Shown here in pieces: positions 25,978 through 35,281 of a DNA stretch of 64,000 nucleotides. The DNA comes from Pelagibacterium montanilacus (lineage in GTDB: Bacteria; Pseudomonadota; Alphaproteobacteria; Rhizobiales; Devosiaceae), in NCBI RefSeq assembly GCF_003992665.1, contig NZ_RZMX01000017.1, positions 24,365 through 88,364 on the forward strand, in the 5' to 3' direction. The translations under genes were made by a program, and so were the position numbers. How positions within the stretch are numbered: position 1 is the first letter of the stretch; each line of letters starts with the position of its first letter. The notes beneath the pieces are model-generated. The model ran no database searches. It saw only the letters and a list, made by a program, of their open reading frames with translations, and was not told the DNA's origin.

Positions 25978-26733
25978 ATGAACAAGATCGACTCCAGGTA
26001 TCCGGCCCTTTCCGCAGCTCCGCAGCGCCAGTCCGTTGTGAGTTTCGTGCTGGATCGCATCAAGCAGGCCATCATCAACGGCGAGATCGCGCCGGGCGAT
26101 ACCCTTCCCTCGGAAGTCGAGATGACGGCAAGTCTTGGGGTCGGCAAGACCTCGATCCGCGAAGCGCTCAAAATGTTGCAGGCCGTCGGCGCCGTTGAAA
26201 TCCGGCAAGGGCACGGGACTGTCCTTCGGTCCGAGCCCGGCCCCGATATGCTCACGCCCCTGATCTTCCAGTTGCTCCTAAAAGACGGCACGCCGACCGA
26301 ACTGATCGAGTTCAGAAAGCTTGTCGAGCCCAGCTACAGCCTGTGTGCAATGGAAAAGGCTGGCCCGGAGGATCTTGCTGCCCTGGAGGCCGCTGTAGAA
26401 CGCTTGGAAAGCAACATCAGGAACAGTTGCCAGACGGCCGATGACGACCTCGCCTTCCACCGCGTGATCCTCGCGGCAACACGCAACCCCTATATGATCA
26501 GCATCGGCAACACGATCCTCGAATTGTTCCGCGGATCGATCGAGAAATCGATGCAGGACCGGCCGAACGTGGCTGCGACCGATCATCGAGCCATTCTCGA
26601 AGCATTCAAGGCGCGCGACGCGGAAAAGCTCCTCGCGGCCATCCAGAACAGCTACGAAGGCTGGTCCCAGAGCCTGCAGGCCCAGGAGACCGAGCGCGAA
26701 CTGGGCGACTGGGTAGAGCCCAGGTCTGCCTGA
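25978..26733 (+). CDS. GntR/FadR-family transcriptional regulator
   Basis: 251 residues starting MNKIDSRYPALSAAPQRQSV. The N-terminal winged helix is clear: IKQAIINGEIAPGDTLPSEV then LGVGKTSIREALKMLQAVG and VEIRQGHGTVL. The C-terminal FCD ligand domain shows the metal-binding pattern DDDLAFHRVILAATRNPYMI and a late His in ATDHRAILEAF. It faces the end of the operon 37830-26833 and is the nearest regulator to it, so it probably controls that operon through sites such as the inverted repeat at 37949. Ligands of FCD proteins are typically small organic acids. Confidence 0.9.
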   Translation: MNKIDSRYPALSAAPQRQSVVSFVLDRIKQAIINGEIAPGDTLPSEVEMTASLGVGKTSIREALKMLQAVGAVEIRQGHGTVLRSEPGPDMLTPLIFQLLLKDGTPTELIEFRKLVEPSYSLCAMEKAGPEDLAALEAAVERLESNIRNSCQTADDDLAFHRVILAATRNPYMISIGNTILELFRGSIEKSMQDRPNVAATDHRAILEAFKARDAEKLLAAIQNSYEGWSQSLQAQETERELGDWVEPRSA

Positions 26734-26832
26734 GCGCGAGTATTTCCGGTTCGGACGGGATCAGAACTGGCGCTCCAAGTCCTTGATGTGTCGCAACGAC
26801 CGACTGCAGGTGACACGTCCGGCAGGCGTTTC

Positions 26833-27849
26833 TTACCGCCGGATGCAGGCCTTGAAGTGTCCCGGCGACACCTCCTCGAGCGGAGGGACCTGCTGGCTGC
26901 ATTCCGCCACCGCTATGGGGCAGCGTGTGCGGAATACGCACCCCGAGGGCGGGTTGATCGGGCTGGGGATGTCCCCTTGCAAGGGAGTTCCGGTGCGCTT
27001 GCGGGTGGGATCGGGTACCGGCACGGCTTCGAGAAGAGCTTCGGTATAGGGATGGACCGGGTTCGAATAAAGTTTGCGCGCGGGCGCGACCTCCATCACC
27101 CTGCCCAGATACATGACCACGACCCTGTCGGAAATGTACTCCACCACGGCAAGATCGTGCGCGATGAACAACATGGTCAGCGACAGCCGGCTCTGCAGGT
27201 CGCTCATCAGGTTGACGACCTGCGCCTGGATCGAGACGTCGAGCGCGGAAACCGGCTCGTCGGCCACGATGAACTGCGGGTCAACCGCCAGGGCCCGTGC
27301 AATGCCGATGCGCTGGCGCTGGCCGCCTGAGAATTCGTGCGGATAGCGCCGCATATGAGCCGCAGGCAGCCCCACCTGCCCCAGCAGTTCGGCGACCCGC
27401 TCCTCGCGCTGGCGACCCTTGGCGAGCCCGTGGGTAGACAGCGCTTCCCCAATGATCGCGCCGACCGTCATCCGCGGGTTCAGGCTGGCATAGGGGTCCT
27501 GGAAGATGATCTGCATCTTGCGCCGGTAGGCCCGCATCTGCTCGCTGGACAGGCGCGCAACGTCCACCCCGTCAAAGCGGATCTCACCACTTGTGGGTTC
27601 GATCAGGCGCAGGATGGTGCGGCCCACCGTGGTCTTGCCCGACCCCGACTCCCCGACCAGTCCCACTACCTCTCCGCGGGCGATCGAGAAGCTCACATCC
27701 TCAATCGCCTTGACATTGGCGACCGTGCGTCCGAGTACGCCGGCGCGGATGGGAAAGTACTTCCTGAGATTCTTGACCTCGAGGAGGGTGCGAACCGGGG
27801 CATTGCGGGCCGGGCCGTCCGCTGAAGCGGTCATTTGTGCTGCACTCAT
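26833..27849 (-). CDS. Dipeptide-type ABC transporter ATPase, DppF type (second system)
   Basis: 338 residues. Walker [10 protein letters not shown], signature [15 protein letters not shown], Walker [12 protein letters not shown], and C-terminal oligo_HPY with [16 protein letters not shown]. The ATG at 27849 overlaps the DppD-like stop (ATGA), and the 46 extra codons of the open frame are Arg/Gly-rich and rejected. It is the last gene of the 11-kb operon that starts at 37830. Confidence 0.92.
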   Translation of the reverse strand: MSAAQMTASADGPARNAPVRTLLEVKNLRKYFPIRAGVLGRTVANVKAIEDVSFSIARGEVVGLVGESGSGKTTVGRTILRLIEPTSGEIRFDGVDVARLSSEQMRAYRRKMQIIFQDPYASLNPRMTVGAIIGEALSTHGLAKGRQREERVAELLGQVGLPAAHMRRYPHEFSGGQRQRIGIARALAVDPQFIVADEPVSALDVSIQAQVVNLMSDLQSRLSLTMLFIAHDLAVVEYISDRVVVMYLGRVMEVAPARKLYSNPVHPYTEALLEAVPVPDPTRKRTGTPLQGDIPSPINPPSGCVFRTRCPIAVAECSQQVPPLEEVSPGHFKACIRR

Positions 27850-28856
27850 GAGGCGGCCTTCCTTTCCTGCTGGACCTGCACCCAGCGCACGCATCGCACC
27901 ATGTGTCCTCCGCCCGCATCCTCCAGGCGCGGCTCGCCCGCCGCGCAGATTTCGGCCCGGTACCGGCAGCGCGGGTCGAAAGCGCACCCCGGCGGCAGGC
28001 GCAAAGGATTGGGCACGTTACCCGGAATGGCATGCAGAGGCTGGCGATCGAGCCCGCTGGCGCCCAGGCGCGGGATCGAGTCGAGAAGTCCCATCGTGTA
28101 GGGCATGCGCGGGCTGGCAAAGATATCGGCAACGGCGGCTTCCTCGACCGCCCTGCCCGCATACATGACCACTACGCGGTCCGCGATCTCCGCGATCACT
28201 CCCAGGTCGTGCGTGATAAACAGAATGGACATGCCGATCTCCTTCTGGAGCCGGCGCATGAGATCGAGAATCTGGGCCTGGATCGTCACGTCGAGCGCAG
28301 TGGTCGGCTCGTCCGCAATCAGGAGCTTGGGGTCGCACGCCAGCGCCATGGCGATCATCACCCGCTGGCGCATGCCGCCCGACATCTCGTGAGGATAGTT
28401 CCGGGCGCGCCGCGCGGGCTCGGGAATGCCCACCAGTTCGAGCATTTCGATGGCCCGGCTCCAAGCCTCGTCCCGCGACTGGCGCCGATGGAGCATCACG
28501 ACCTCGGCGATCTGATTGCCCACCATGTGCACCGGATTGAGGCTGGTCATCGGTTCCTGGAAGATCATGGCGACATCATTGCCGCGGACTTTGCGCATCT
28601 CGGGCTCGGACTTTGCGATCAGGTCCTCCCCGTCGAGCCGGATCGCGCCGCCTGCGAACCGCGCCGGGGGCATGGACAGAAGGCGCATGATAGCAAGGCT
28701 GGTGACAGATTTGCCCGAACCGGACTCGCCCACGACCCCCAGGGTCTCGCCCTTGTCGATGTGGAAGCTGACACCGTCAACGGCTCTTACCGTGCCGTCA
28801 TCGGTATCGAAGTGCACCTTGAGGTCCTCGACCTCCAGCAAGGGCCGTTGCGCCAT
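27846..28856 (-). CDS. Dipeptide-type ABC transporter ATPase, DppD type (second system)
   Basis: 336 residues, [20 protein letters not shown]. Walker [25 protein letters not shown], signature [15 protein letters not shown] and Walker [13 protein letters not shown] intact; C-terminal [17 protein letters not shown]. It lies 57 bp after the leaderless binding-protein gene and overlaps the DppF-like gene. With the permeases at 34322-36195 it completes the importer, although five enzyme genes and the second binding protein separate them. Confidence 0.92.
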   Translation of the reverse strand: MAQRPLLEVEDLKVHFDTDDGTVRAVDGVSFHIDKGETLGVVGESGSGKSVTSLAIMRLLSMPPARFAGGAIRLDGEDLIAKSEPEMRKVRGNDVAMIFQEPMTSLNPVHMVGNQIAEVVMLHRRQSRDEAWSRAIEMLELVGIPEPARRARNYPHEMSGGMRQRVMIAMALACDPKLLIADEPTTALDVTIQAQILDLMRRLQKEIGMSILFITHDLGVIAEIADRVVVMYAGRAVEEAAVADIFASPRMPYTMGLLDSIPRLGASGLDRQPLHAIPGNVPNPLRLPPGCAFDPRCRYRAEICAAGEPRLEDAGGGHMVRCVRWVQVQQERKAAS

Positions 28857-28913
28857 TGCCCGTTCCTCCTCTAGTGGGCCGCGCCGCTCTTGGCCACGCC
28901 CTGATGTGGCCCC

Positions 28914-30383
28914 TCACCCCTCGACCATCCTCACGGCCCAGAAATCCTCATTGTGGCCGCCCGGATAGGGATTGAACCTTTCCACGCGCGGGCCCAAAGC
29001 AACATAACGCGGCAATTGCCAGAGCGGGACGCTGATCGCCTCCTCGTGGACAATCGCCTGAAGCGCGTTGCCCAGGCGCTCCTGCTCGGCGGGCTCCACG
29101 GCCTTTTGAAGCTCGGTATAGAGCGCGACGAAGCGCTCGGCCGCGCGCCCCTGCCAATTGGTGGAGTTTGCCTCCCGGCCCGGGTGGATGGGCCAAAGGT
29201 CGGTTTCCGCAGTCATCTCGACGCCGGCATGCCCGTGGGCATGCAACCCGCCCAGGGTGCCCTCGACCTGCTGGGGCTGGTAGGCGCCGGCCCAGTCCTT
29301 GTCGTTGACGGCTGTGACAGCGATCCCGACGGCCTCGAGATAAGGCACAAGCGCCTCGGCGATCTGTCCGCGGTCCGGCGAAGTGCTCCAATCGATCTCG
29401 ATGGCAAAGCCGTCACCATAGCCAGCTTCCGCAAGCAGCGTTCGTGCGCGCCTGACATCGTATCCATAGGGCGTAAGCGCGGGATCGGCATTGGGCGGAT
29501 TGACGAGGGTAGCGATCGGTCGCCCGGCACCACCGGTCAGCCGCTCGCACAGCGCATCGACATCGATAGCTAGATTGATGGCCTGCCGGACCCTCCGGTC
29601 GGCAAGCGCTGGATGGGCCTTCTGATTGATCTCGAAGCTCATGCGCGAGGTATCGGGCGCCGACACGACGCGCACGCCCTCGATCGCGGAAAAGGCCTCG
29701 ACCTGGTCGACCGAGAGTGGGGCGATATCGATCCGTCCCGCCGCCATTTCGTGCACCAGCGTTTTGGGATCGGTGATCACGCGCATAACCAGACGGTCGA
29801 AATTGGGCCGCGCCAACCCGCGCGGGTCGGAAAAGCCGCCAAAGACCGAGAGGACGAGCCGGTCGCCCTTTTCATAGGAGACGAACCGGAATGGCCCTGC
29901 CCCGACGGGCGTCAAGGCAGAGGTCGCAGGGTCAGGCCCGTAAGCCGATGGCGCGACCGGATATGCGTCGGCCCGCAGCAGCCGGGCCGGCAGGATGGCG
30001 ATTGGCTCGCTGGTGTGGATGACGCAGGTCAGTTCGTCCTCGACCTCGACGCGCTCGATCGGCGCGGAATGGAAAAATCGACGCGACGGGAAGTCGGGCT
30101 TCTGGATGCGGTCGATCGAGAACTTCAGCGCTTGAGCATCGAGAGGCTCGCCGTTGTGGAAGGTTAGGCCCGGCCGCAAGCGCACCGCCCAGCTCAGCGG
30201 ATCGCGCGCCCTCACCTCACTGGCGAGATATGGCCAGTAGCCCACCTTGCCGTTGCTGCCGTCGAAGTTGAACATCAGGGCGCCGAAGATCGCGAGGGTC
30301 GCGGTATGGTCGGCCCATCCCGAGGCCTGGGTCGGCTCGAGCGAGGTGACGTCGTGCGCCGTTGCATAGACGAGATCAGTCAT
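28914..30383 (-). CDS. Family 5 solute-binding protein paralogue without signal peptide
   Basis: 489 residues starting MTDLVYATAHDVTSLEPTQA. The protein is a close paralogue of the binding protein at 36268-37830: it matches it from the first mature residues (VDLVYATPNAVTTLEPTQVS in the other copy) to the C-terminal GGHNEDFWAVRM. The entire leader is absent: the ATG overlaps the TGA of the amidohydrolase gene, and an in-frame TGA lies only 12 codons upstream. Unless exported another way it must stay in the cytoplasm, where it could act as a ligand sensor, chaperone or enzyme. It could also be a duplicate that has lost its leader. The reading frame is intact. Confidence 0.85.
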   Translation of the reverse strand: MTDLVYATAHDVTSLEPTQASGWADHTATLAIFGALMFNFDGSNGKVGYWPYLASEVRARDPLSWAVRLRPGLTFHNGEPLDAQALKFSIDRIQKPDFPSRRFFHSAPIERVEVEDELTCVIHTSEPIAILPARLLRADAYPVAPSAYGPDPATSALTPVGAGPFRFVSYEKGDRLVLSVFGGFSDPRGLARPNFDRLVMRVITDPKTLVHEMAAGRIDIAPLSVDQVEAFSAIEGVRVVSAPDTSRMSFEINQKAHPALADRRVRQAINLAIDVDALCERLTGGAGRPIATLVNPPNADPALTPYGYDVRRARTLLAEAGYGDGFAIEIDWSTSPDRGQIAEALVPYLEAVGIAVTAVNDKDWAGAYQPQQVEGTLGGLHAHGHAGVEMTAETDLWPIHPGREANSTNWQGRAAERFVALYTELQKAVEPAEQERLGNALQAIVHEEAISVPLWQLPRYVALGPRVERFNPYPGGHNEDFWAVRMVEG

Positions 30384-31207
30384 CTCGCCCCCGCCGACGC
30401 GCCAGCGCTCGCCTCGTCAGCGGGGAGGTCGCCTGCAATCCGTCGGATATTGTCTCCCAGTATGGCGTTGATTTCGGCCTGCGGCCGGCCCTCCAGCAAG
30501 GCCCGGTACATGGCGAGGCGGGCGTGCATGAGAAAGAACGGCATGTCGCTGCCAAAGCAGACCCGCTCGGCCCCCAGGACGTCGATCGCGGCCATGATCG
30601 CGCGCTCGTGGACCGCGCTGCCAATCACCGAAATGTTGGGATTGGCCTTGGCCGTCTCGATCGAGGACCGGTCCAGGGGCGGGAAAGACGCGCCACCAAT
30701 GTGGATGAGGATGAACTTGACTTCCGGGAAGCGCCGGGCGATCCGGCCAAGCCGGTATGGGTGGGTATTTTCGGGAAAATCCCCTCCGATATGGAAGGCG
30801 AGCGGTTTTCCAAAGCGTGCGGCGTACTCGATGGCGGGCATCGCCACCTCTTCGTCGTCGATAACGTAGTCGTCCTGCGCCCCGTTGAACTTTATTCCGA
30901 GCAGCCCGTATTCCTCGTAGCAGCGCTTGACCATGTCCTTGGCATGGTCAAGACCAAGCCGGGGGTTGGCCCAGCCAAAGCCGAGGAACCGTCCTGGATG
31001 TGCTTTTACAGCATCGTGGATGGCCCGGTTCTCGGGGTCGATGTTCTTGTCATAGGGCGGCTTGAGCCAGATCAGCGCCTTGTCCACGCCCGCCTGGTCC
31101 ATATGGCCAATCAGATCCGAGGCCGTGAGCGCGAGCCCGTCGAAACGGGACGATGATATGTGGCAGTCGGCGTCGACGATCAGAGCGTCGTTTCCAGATC
31201 CGGTCAT
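30380..31207 (-). CDS. Amidohydrolase-2 family metal-dependent hydrolase/decarboxylase
   Basis: 275 residues; I start at the second ATG (31207) because ggagg lies 6 bp before it. Family marks: VDADCHIS at the first strand (in place of D-x-H-x-H), GIKFNGAQDD, FHIGGDFPE, FILIHIGGASF and CFGSDMPFF, the GSD-x-P ending being typical of PF04909 TIM-barrel hydrolases. These enzymes hydrolyse lactones or amides or decarboxylate aromatic acids. In this operon it sits with RidA, a cyclase-type hydrolase and a reductase, so it probably acts on the imported compound or a ring-opening product. Confidence 0.85.
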   Translation of the reverse strand: MTGSGNDALIVDADCHISSSRFDGLALTASDLIGHMDQAGVDKALIWLKPPYDKNIDPENRAIHDAVKAHPGRFLGFGWANPRLGLDHAKDMVKRCYEEYGLLGIKFNGAQDDYVIDDEEVAMPAIEYAARFGKPLAFHIGGDFPENTHPYRLGRIARRFPEVKFILIHIGGASFPPLDRSSIETAKANPNISVIGSAVHERAIMAAIDVLGAERVCFGSDMPFFLMHARLAMYRALLEGRPQAEINAILGDNIRRIAGDLPADEASAGASAGAR

Positions 31208-31232
31208 GACCATCCTCCTTGTTGCTCTGAGT

Positions 31233-31637
31233 TCATTGGGTGGGCCCCGATTCCGGCGGCAGCCCGACGATAGCATCGACTTCGGCAAGCAACCCCGGCA
31301 GGAGTTGGCACTGGATGACCTTGCGGGCCGGCGGTTCGGCGGGAAAAAATTCCCCGTAGACGGCGTTGAGTGAGGAATAGTCCTCGATGCGGGTGACATA
31401 GACTGTCACCTTGAGCGCGTTCTCGAGGCGTCCGCCTCCTGCCTCGACGACCGCCCTCAAATTGGTGAGGGCCTGGCGCAGTTGATCGTCGAACCTGTCG
31501 GAGACCGGCATGCGGGTTACCGGGTCGAACCCGGCCTGTCCCCCCGCATAAAGGGTCGACCCGAAGACGACCGCCTGGGAGGCAGGAATGGGCATGACCG
31601 GGGCATCCGGGGTCTCGACGATCGAACGTGCGCGCAT
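31233..31637 (-). CDS. RidA (YjgF/Rid) family protein
   Basis: 134 residues from MRARSIVETPDAPVM at 31637 (AGAGGG upstream; the ATG at 31652 has no such site). Family features: LYAGGQAGFDPVTRMPVSDR, QALTNLRAVVEAGGGRLENA, KVTVYVTRIEDYSSLNAVYG and the C-terminal Q-x-x-LPGLLAEVDAIV. The usual catalytic Arg of true RidA (in ARxxxxV near the end) appears as PPARKVIQCQL, so enamine/imine deaminase activity is plausible. It suggests an unstable imine or enamine intermediate in this pathway. Confidence 0.88.
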   Translation of the reverse strand: MRARSIVETPDAPVMPIPASQAVVFGSTLYAGGQAGFDPVTRMPVSDRFDDQLRQALTNLRAVVEAGGGRLENALKVTVYVTRIEDYSSLNAVYGEFFPAEPPARKVIQCQLLPGLLAEVDAIVGLPPESGPTQ

Positions 31638-31653
31638 GGAACCCTCTTTCATT

Positions 31654-32340
31654 CTACTGGACCGCGATCAGCCGGATCGGGCAGGAATCGAGGCCAACGA
31701 TCTTGATCGGGAGCGCGATGGCGGTGAACCGCGGGCCCTTGAGCGCCTCGAGATTGGTCACGTACTCGATCAGCAGACAATCGTGGGAAAACAAGGCGTC
31801 ATGGTTAGGGAAGTCGCCATCGGGACCGAAGCGCACGAGGTCTTCCATCTCCGCGCAGACCGCAAAGACGCTCATGCCCTGCGAGACCAGCCATTTGACC
31901 GCCTCGGTGGAAAAGAACGGGGCGCGCTTTTCCTGGTTGGTCTTGTCCACGGTGTGGCAGAAGACCATCTCGCCCTTGTTGATGCCGCCCACCTTCTCGG
32001 CCGCGGCCTTGACGTGCTCGACCGTAATCTCGTCTTCGGGCGCCACGTCGCGTAAATCAAGCACGACAGCATCCCCGATCAGCCGTTCGGCCGGGATGTC
32101 CGCGCAATCGCGGCCACGTCTGTTCCAGTGATAGGGCGTTTCCAGATGCGTCCCGATATGGCTGGCGAACTCCACCGTGTGCATGGGGTAGATCTTGTCC
32201 GCCTCGGTGACCACGTAGCCGGGGAAGATCTTGGGGTAGTTCTCGAGCGTCACGTACTCGACGTGCACGTGGCGCTTTTCCGTGCGCGGATCGAGCGTGT
32301 GCGAGAGATCGATGACGGATTTGGATTTGAGATCGAGCAT
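31654..32340 (-). CDS. Cyclase-family hydrolase (kynurenine-formamidase-like)
   Basis: 228 residues from MLDLKSKSVIDLSHTLDPRT. The metal-binding motif of this family, H-x-GTH-x-D-x-P-x-H, is HIGTHLETPYHW, with Glu for Asp. Later: VVLDLRDV, GEMVFCHTVDK, and a C-terminal HDCLLIEYVTNLEAL matching the H-x-x-LL-x-x-x-I-x-x-xE-x-L block. Members hydrolyse amides of cyclic or aromatic compounds (kynurenine formamidase, isatin hydrolase). An ATG three codons after a TTG is chosen. It is 16 bp upstream of ridA in the operon. Confidence 0.88.
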   Translation of the reverse strand: MLDLKSKSVIDLSHTLDPRTEKRHVHVEYVTLENYPKIFPGYVVTEADKIYPMHTVEFASHIGTHLETPYHWNRRGRDCADIPAERLIGDAVVLDLRDVAPEDEITVEHVKAAAEKVGGINKGEMVFCHTVDKTNQEKRAPFFSTEAVKWLVSQGMSVFAVCAEMEDLVRFGPDGDFPNHDALFSHDCLLIEYVTNLEALKGPRFTAIALPIKIVGLDSCPIRLIAVQ

Positions 32341-32368
32341 TGAATACAACCTTTGACGATTGGAAGGA

Positions 32369-33295
32369 TCAGAACGCGCGTGGAGCGGAAACCCTGTCGA
32401 TCAGGGCCTGGTCCTGGGCGGAAAGTGACGTTTGGAGCGCGCCGATATAGTCATCGAGCCGATCAGGCCTCGACGCTCCGGGAATGGTGCAACTGACATC
32501 GGAATTGGCGAGAACGAACTGGATCGCGGCCTGAACAAGCGTGCGCTCGGGCGTCTCGAGGTCCTTGAGCTCCTCAACCTGCGCGATCTTGCGCTGGTAG
32601 GCCTCGCGCTCGGCCCCTTGGTTCCAGCGCTTGCGGACCCAGTCTGTGAAGGTCTGATCGGCGGTCAGCCTACCCGAGAGAATGCCCTTGTCGAGGGGAC
32701 GGCGAATGATCGTCGCGATGCCGTTTTCCCTGCAGTAGGGAAAGATGTCGGCTTCGGGCTGGCGGTCCAGCATGTTGTAGTCCAACTGGCAGGCGGCGCA
32801 GTCACCGTCCCGGTTCATTGCCTTGAGCACGTCTAGCTTGTTGGTCGAGGCTCCGAAATGGCGGATCTTGCCTTGCTGCTTGAGCCGGGAGAATGCCTCG
32901 AGAAAGACATCCACGTCGTCGGGGGGATCGAGGTGACATATATAGAGGTCGATCACGTCGGTCTTGAGCCGGCCCAGCGATGCGTCGCAGCACAGCAGAA
33001 CATGCTCGGGGATAGCATAGGAAAGCGCGTGGCCCGTTCCCTGAGCGAACTTGCCGACCTTGGTAGACACAAGTACGTCGCTGCGGCTCGCGCCGAGGGC
33101 CTTACCTAGCCATTCCTCGGTGTTGTAGCTGTCCGCGGTGTCAAAGAAATTCATGCCCATATCAAGCGCGTGGTGCACCGTATTGGAGAAGTTGCGCTCT
33201 TCCTCGGCGTTCCAGTCCTCGACATGGGTCCCGCAGCCCAGGCTGATCTCGGTCACATCCCAACCGGTGCGTCCAAAAGGGCGTTTCGCGATCAT
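32369..33295 (-). CDS. Aldo/keto reductase
   Basis: 308 residues. The AKR tetrad is present: Asp and Tyr in FFDTADSYNTEE, Lys in LVSTKVGKFA and His in LYICHLDPPDD. The barrel end QAAIQFVLANSDVSCTIPGA carries the usual NADPH-side SxxIPGA loop. It reduces a carbonyl with NAD(P)H in the cytoplasm. The gene lies between the kelch gene, whose stop it overlaps (ATGA), and the cyclase-family gene. Confidence 0.92.
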   Translation of the reverse strand: MIAKRPFGRTGWDVTEISLGCGTHVEDWNAEEERNFSNTVHHALDMGMNFFDTADSYNTEEWLGKALGASRSDVLVSTKVGKFAQGTGHALSYAIPEHVLLCCDASLGRLKTDVIDLYICHLDPPDDVDVFLEAFSRLKQQGKIRHFGASTNKLDVLKAMNRDGDCAACQLDYNMLDRQPEADIFPYCRENGIATIIRRPLDKGILSGRLTADQTFTDWVRKRWNQGAEREAYQRKIAQVEELKDLETPERTLVQAAIQFVLANSDVSCTIPGASRPDRLDDYIGALQTSLSAQDQALIDRVSAPRAF

Positions 33296-34305
33296 GGGGC
33301 GGTCCTCCGGTTGCGGGGCGTGAATATCTCGACCACATCAGTCTGGTCCCAGGCAGCCTTGGGCCCGCCTCCAATCACGAACAGCCGGTCCTCATCAGAC
33401 ACCACAGCCAAGCCGTGGCGCGGGGTCGGTAGATCGGGCGCAACGAGCCAGGAATTGGTGTTGCGGTCAAACGCTTCGACTTCCCCGAAGGTCAGCCGGC
33501 CAGGGCTGTCGAGTACCTCCCCGCCCGCGACATAGAACAGGTCGTCGAGCACGGCGCCATATCCTGCGCCACGCGGCGTGGGCAGGGGCGCGAGCGTGCC
33601 CCAACTCATCGAGCCGGGATCGTAGACTTCGTTGGCGCCGGTATTGACCTGCCCGATCATGAATGTGGCCTCGGGATCCAGCGGATCGGGCCAGCGGCCG
33701 CCGACCACGTAAATGCGGCCGTCCATCGCCGCGATCGCCTGATGCTCACGAAAGCTCGGCATGCCGGGCAGAAAGTCCCAGCGATCGGCGTCGACGTCAT
33801 AGCGCAGCATGACGCTCGGGTTCGGCCCCTGGCCGCCAACACTGTAGATGTGACGCCCCATGCGAACCGCGGAGTGCCCCAGCCGGGCAAGGGGCATCGG
33901 GCCGAGCCGTTCATACCGGTCGAGCGCCGGGTCGTAGCAGTAGACGGCTGTCCGGGGCGCGAAATCCCAGTTGGTGACGGCCATCATCTCCTCGACACTG
34001 TCACCCGAAATCTCGTTTGTCGCCGAGAGCGATCCGCCCAGGATGTAGATCTTGTCAGCGACCGCAACGGCCATGGTGTGATCGAGCGGCACGGGCAGCG
34101 GACGGATGGGCTGCCATGTCTCGCTTTTGATGTCGAACACCTCGGCATTATCGACCGTATAGCCCTTGTGGACACCGCCAAAGCTGTAAATCCTGCCGTC
34201 CAGATAGGTTGCGGTTATTTCGCTTCTGGCCTTGGGCAGTGGAGCGCTGGTTTGCCAGTCTCCCTCAATCCTCGGCAGATGGTCGCGGTTGGGCCGTTCG
34301 GTCAT
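33292..34305 (-). CDS. Kelch-repeat beta-propeller protein, cytoplasmic
   Basis: 337 residues with about six kelch blades marked by double glycines: IYSFGGVHKG, IYILGGSLS, IYSVGGQGP, IYVVGGRWP, FYVAGGEVL and LFVIGGGPK, each followed by a Y-D or F-D and a Trp. There is no signal peptide (MTERPNRDHLPRIEGD), unlike the periplasmic NanM mutarotase or secreted galactose oxidase. Its place between permease and reductase genes suggests a cytoplasmic mutarotase, lyase or isomerase acting on the imported compound. The function is not known. Confidence 0.85.
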   Translation of the reverse strand: MTERPNRDHLPRIEGDWQTSAPLPKARSEITATYLDGRIYSFGGVHKGYTVDNAEVFDIKSETWQPIRPLPVPLDHTMAVAVADKIYILGGSLSATNEISGDSVEEMMAVTNWDFAPRTAVYCYDPALDRYERLGPMPLARLGHSAVRMGRHIYSVGGQGPNPSVMLRYDVDADRWDFLPGMPSFREHQAIAAMDGRIYVVGGRWPDPLDPEATFMIGQVNTGANEVYDPGSMSWGTLAPLPTPRGAGYGAVLDDLFYVAGGEVLDSPGRLTFGEVEAFDRNTNSWLVAPDLPTPRHGLAVVSDEDRLFVIGGGPKAAWDQTDVVEIFTPRNRRTAP

Positions 34306-34321
34306 AAGTCTCTCTCGTTGG

Positions 34322-35281
34322 TCAGTTGTTCTGCTGGGTGACGTCGAAATAATCGCGCATCCAGTCGCCCAGCAGGTTGAAGGCCAGGACGGTGATAGTG
34401 ATGGCGAGACCGGGGAAAACCGGCGCCCACATGTTGAGCAGGAGCGTGTTGCGCGACTCGGCCAGCATGTTGCCCCAGGTGGGAATGTTGGGCGGCACGC
34501 CCAGCCCGAAAAAGCTCATCGCCGCCTCGTAGAAGATTGCCGTGGACAGCGAGAAGCTCGCGACCACGAGGAGCGGACCGATGGCGTTGGGCAGCACGTG
34601 CCGGGCGATGAGGGGGACCGTGCGAACCCCGAGCGCGCGGGCGGCGTGGAAATATTCCATCCGTTTGATCTTGATGGTTTCGGCACGCGCCACCCGGGCG
34701 TAATAAGCCCATTGCACGAGCGCTATCACGAAGATCAGTTCCACGATGCCGGTTCCCAGCAGGGCCATGGCGATCAGTCCGATGAACATCGCGGGAAAGG
34801 CGATCTGCAGGTCCACGAGACGCATGATCAGTGCCTCCACCCAGCCCCCGAAATACCCGGCGATCAGCCCCAGCACCGTGCCGATGAAGCCGCCGACCAC
34901 TACGGCCGCGACACCGACGAGCAGCGAGATCCGCGCGCCGGGGATCATCCGCGAAAGGATGTCGCGGCCCACATTGTCGGTGCCCAGAAGAAATTCGAGC
35001 CTGCCGCCTTCTACCCATGCAGGGGGCAGATAGGTGTGGAGCAGGTTCTGCTGGGAGGGGGGATAAGGCGCGATGGCCGCGCCAAGGATCGCAATGAGCG
35101 CCAGGATGCCAATGACGATCAGGCTGAAGAAGGCCAGCTTGGACCGGTAGAGCGAACGCGCGACATGCATCCAGGTGCGAGAAGGCTTGAGAGACATGTC
35201 CTCGCGGTCCACCATCGAGGTGGCGGCACTGGGGGAACCGGAAACGGGGGTGTCTTTTCGGGTCATGGGTGCGGTGCTCAT
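34322..35281 (-). CDS. Dipeptide-type ABC transporter permease, DppC type (second system)
   Basis: 319 residues from MSTAPMTRKDTPVSGS, whose ATG shares a base with the DppB-like TGA. It has a long N-terminal cytoplasmic segment, a first helix (LAFFSLIVIGILALIAILGA), FLLGTDNVGRDILSRMIPGA, and the EAA loop FHAARALGVRTVPLIARHVLPN. About six membrane segments. The much longer open frame upstream overlaps the DppB-like gene and is a shadow. It forms the channel with the DppB-like partner. Confidence 0.93.
   Translation of the reverse strand: MSTAPMTRKDTPVSGSPSAATSMVDREDMSLKPSRTWMHVARSLYRSKLAFFSLIVIGILALIAILGAAIAPYPPSQQNLLHTYLPPAWVEGGRLEFLLGTDNVGRDILSRMIPGARISLLVGVAAVVVGGFIGTVLGLIAGYFGGWVEALIMRLVDLQIAFPAMFIGLIAMALLGTGIVELIFVIALVQWAYYARVARAETIKIKRMEYFHAARALGVRTVPLIARHVLPNAIGPLLVVASFSLSTAIFYEAAMSFFGLGVPPNIPTWGNMLAESRNTLLLNMWAPVFPGLAITITVLAFNLLGDWMRDYFDVTQQNN

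Noticed and set aside
25479..26198. 239-codon frame overlapping the GntR gene
   Set aside because: Product is not protein-like and overlaps the well-supported regulator in another frame.
26740..26800. Further copy of the dispersed repeat
   Set aside because: Only short words such as tttccggttcgg are shared; block order does not match the other copies.
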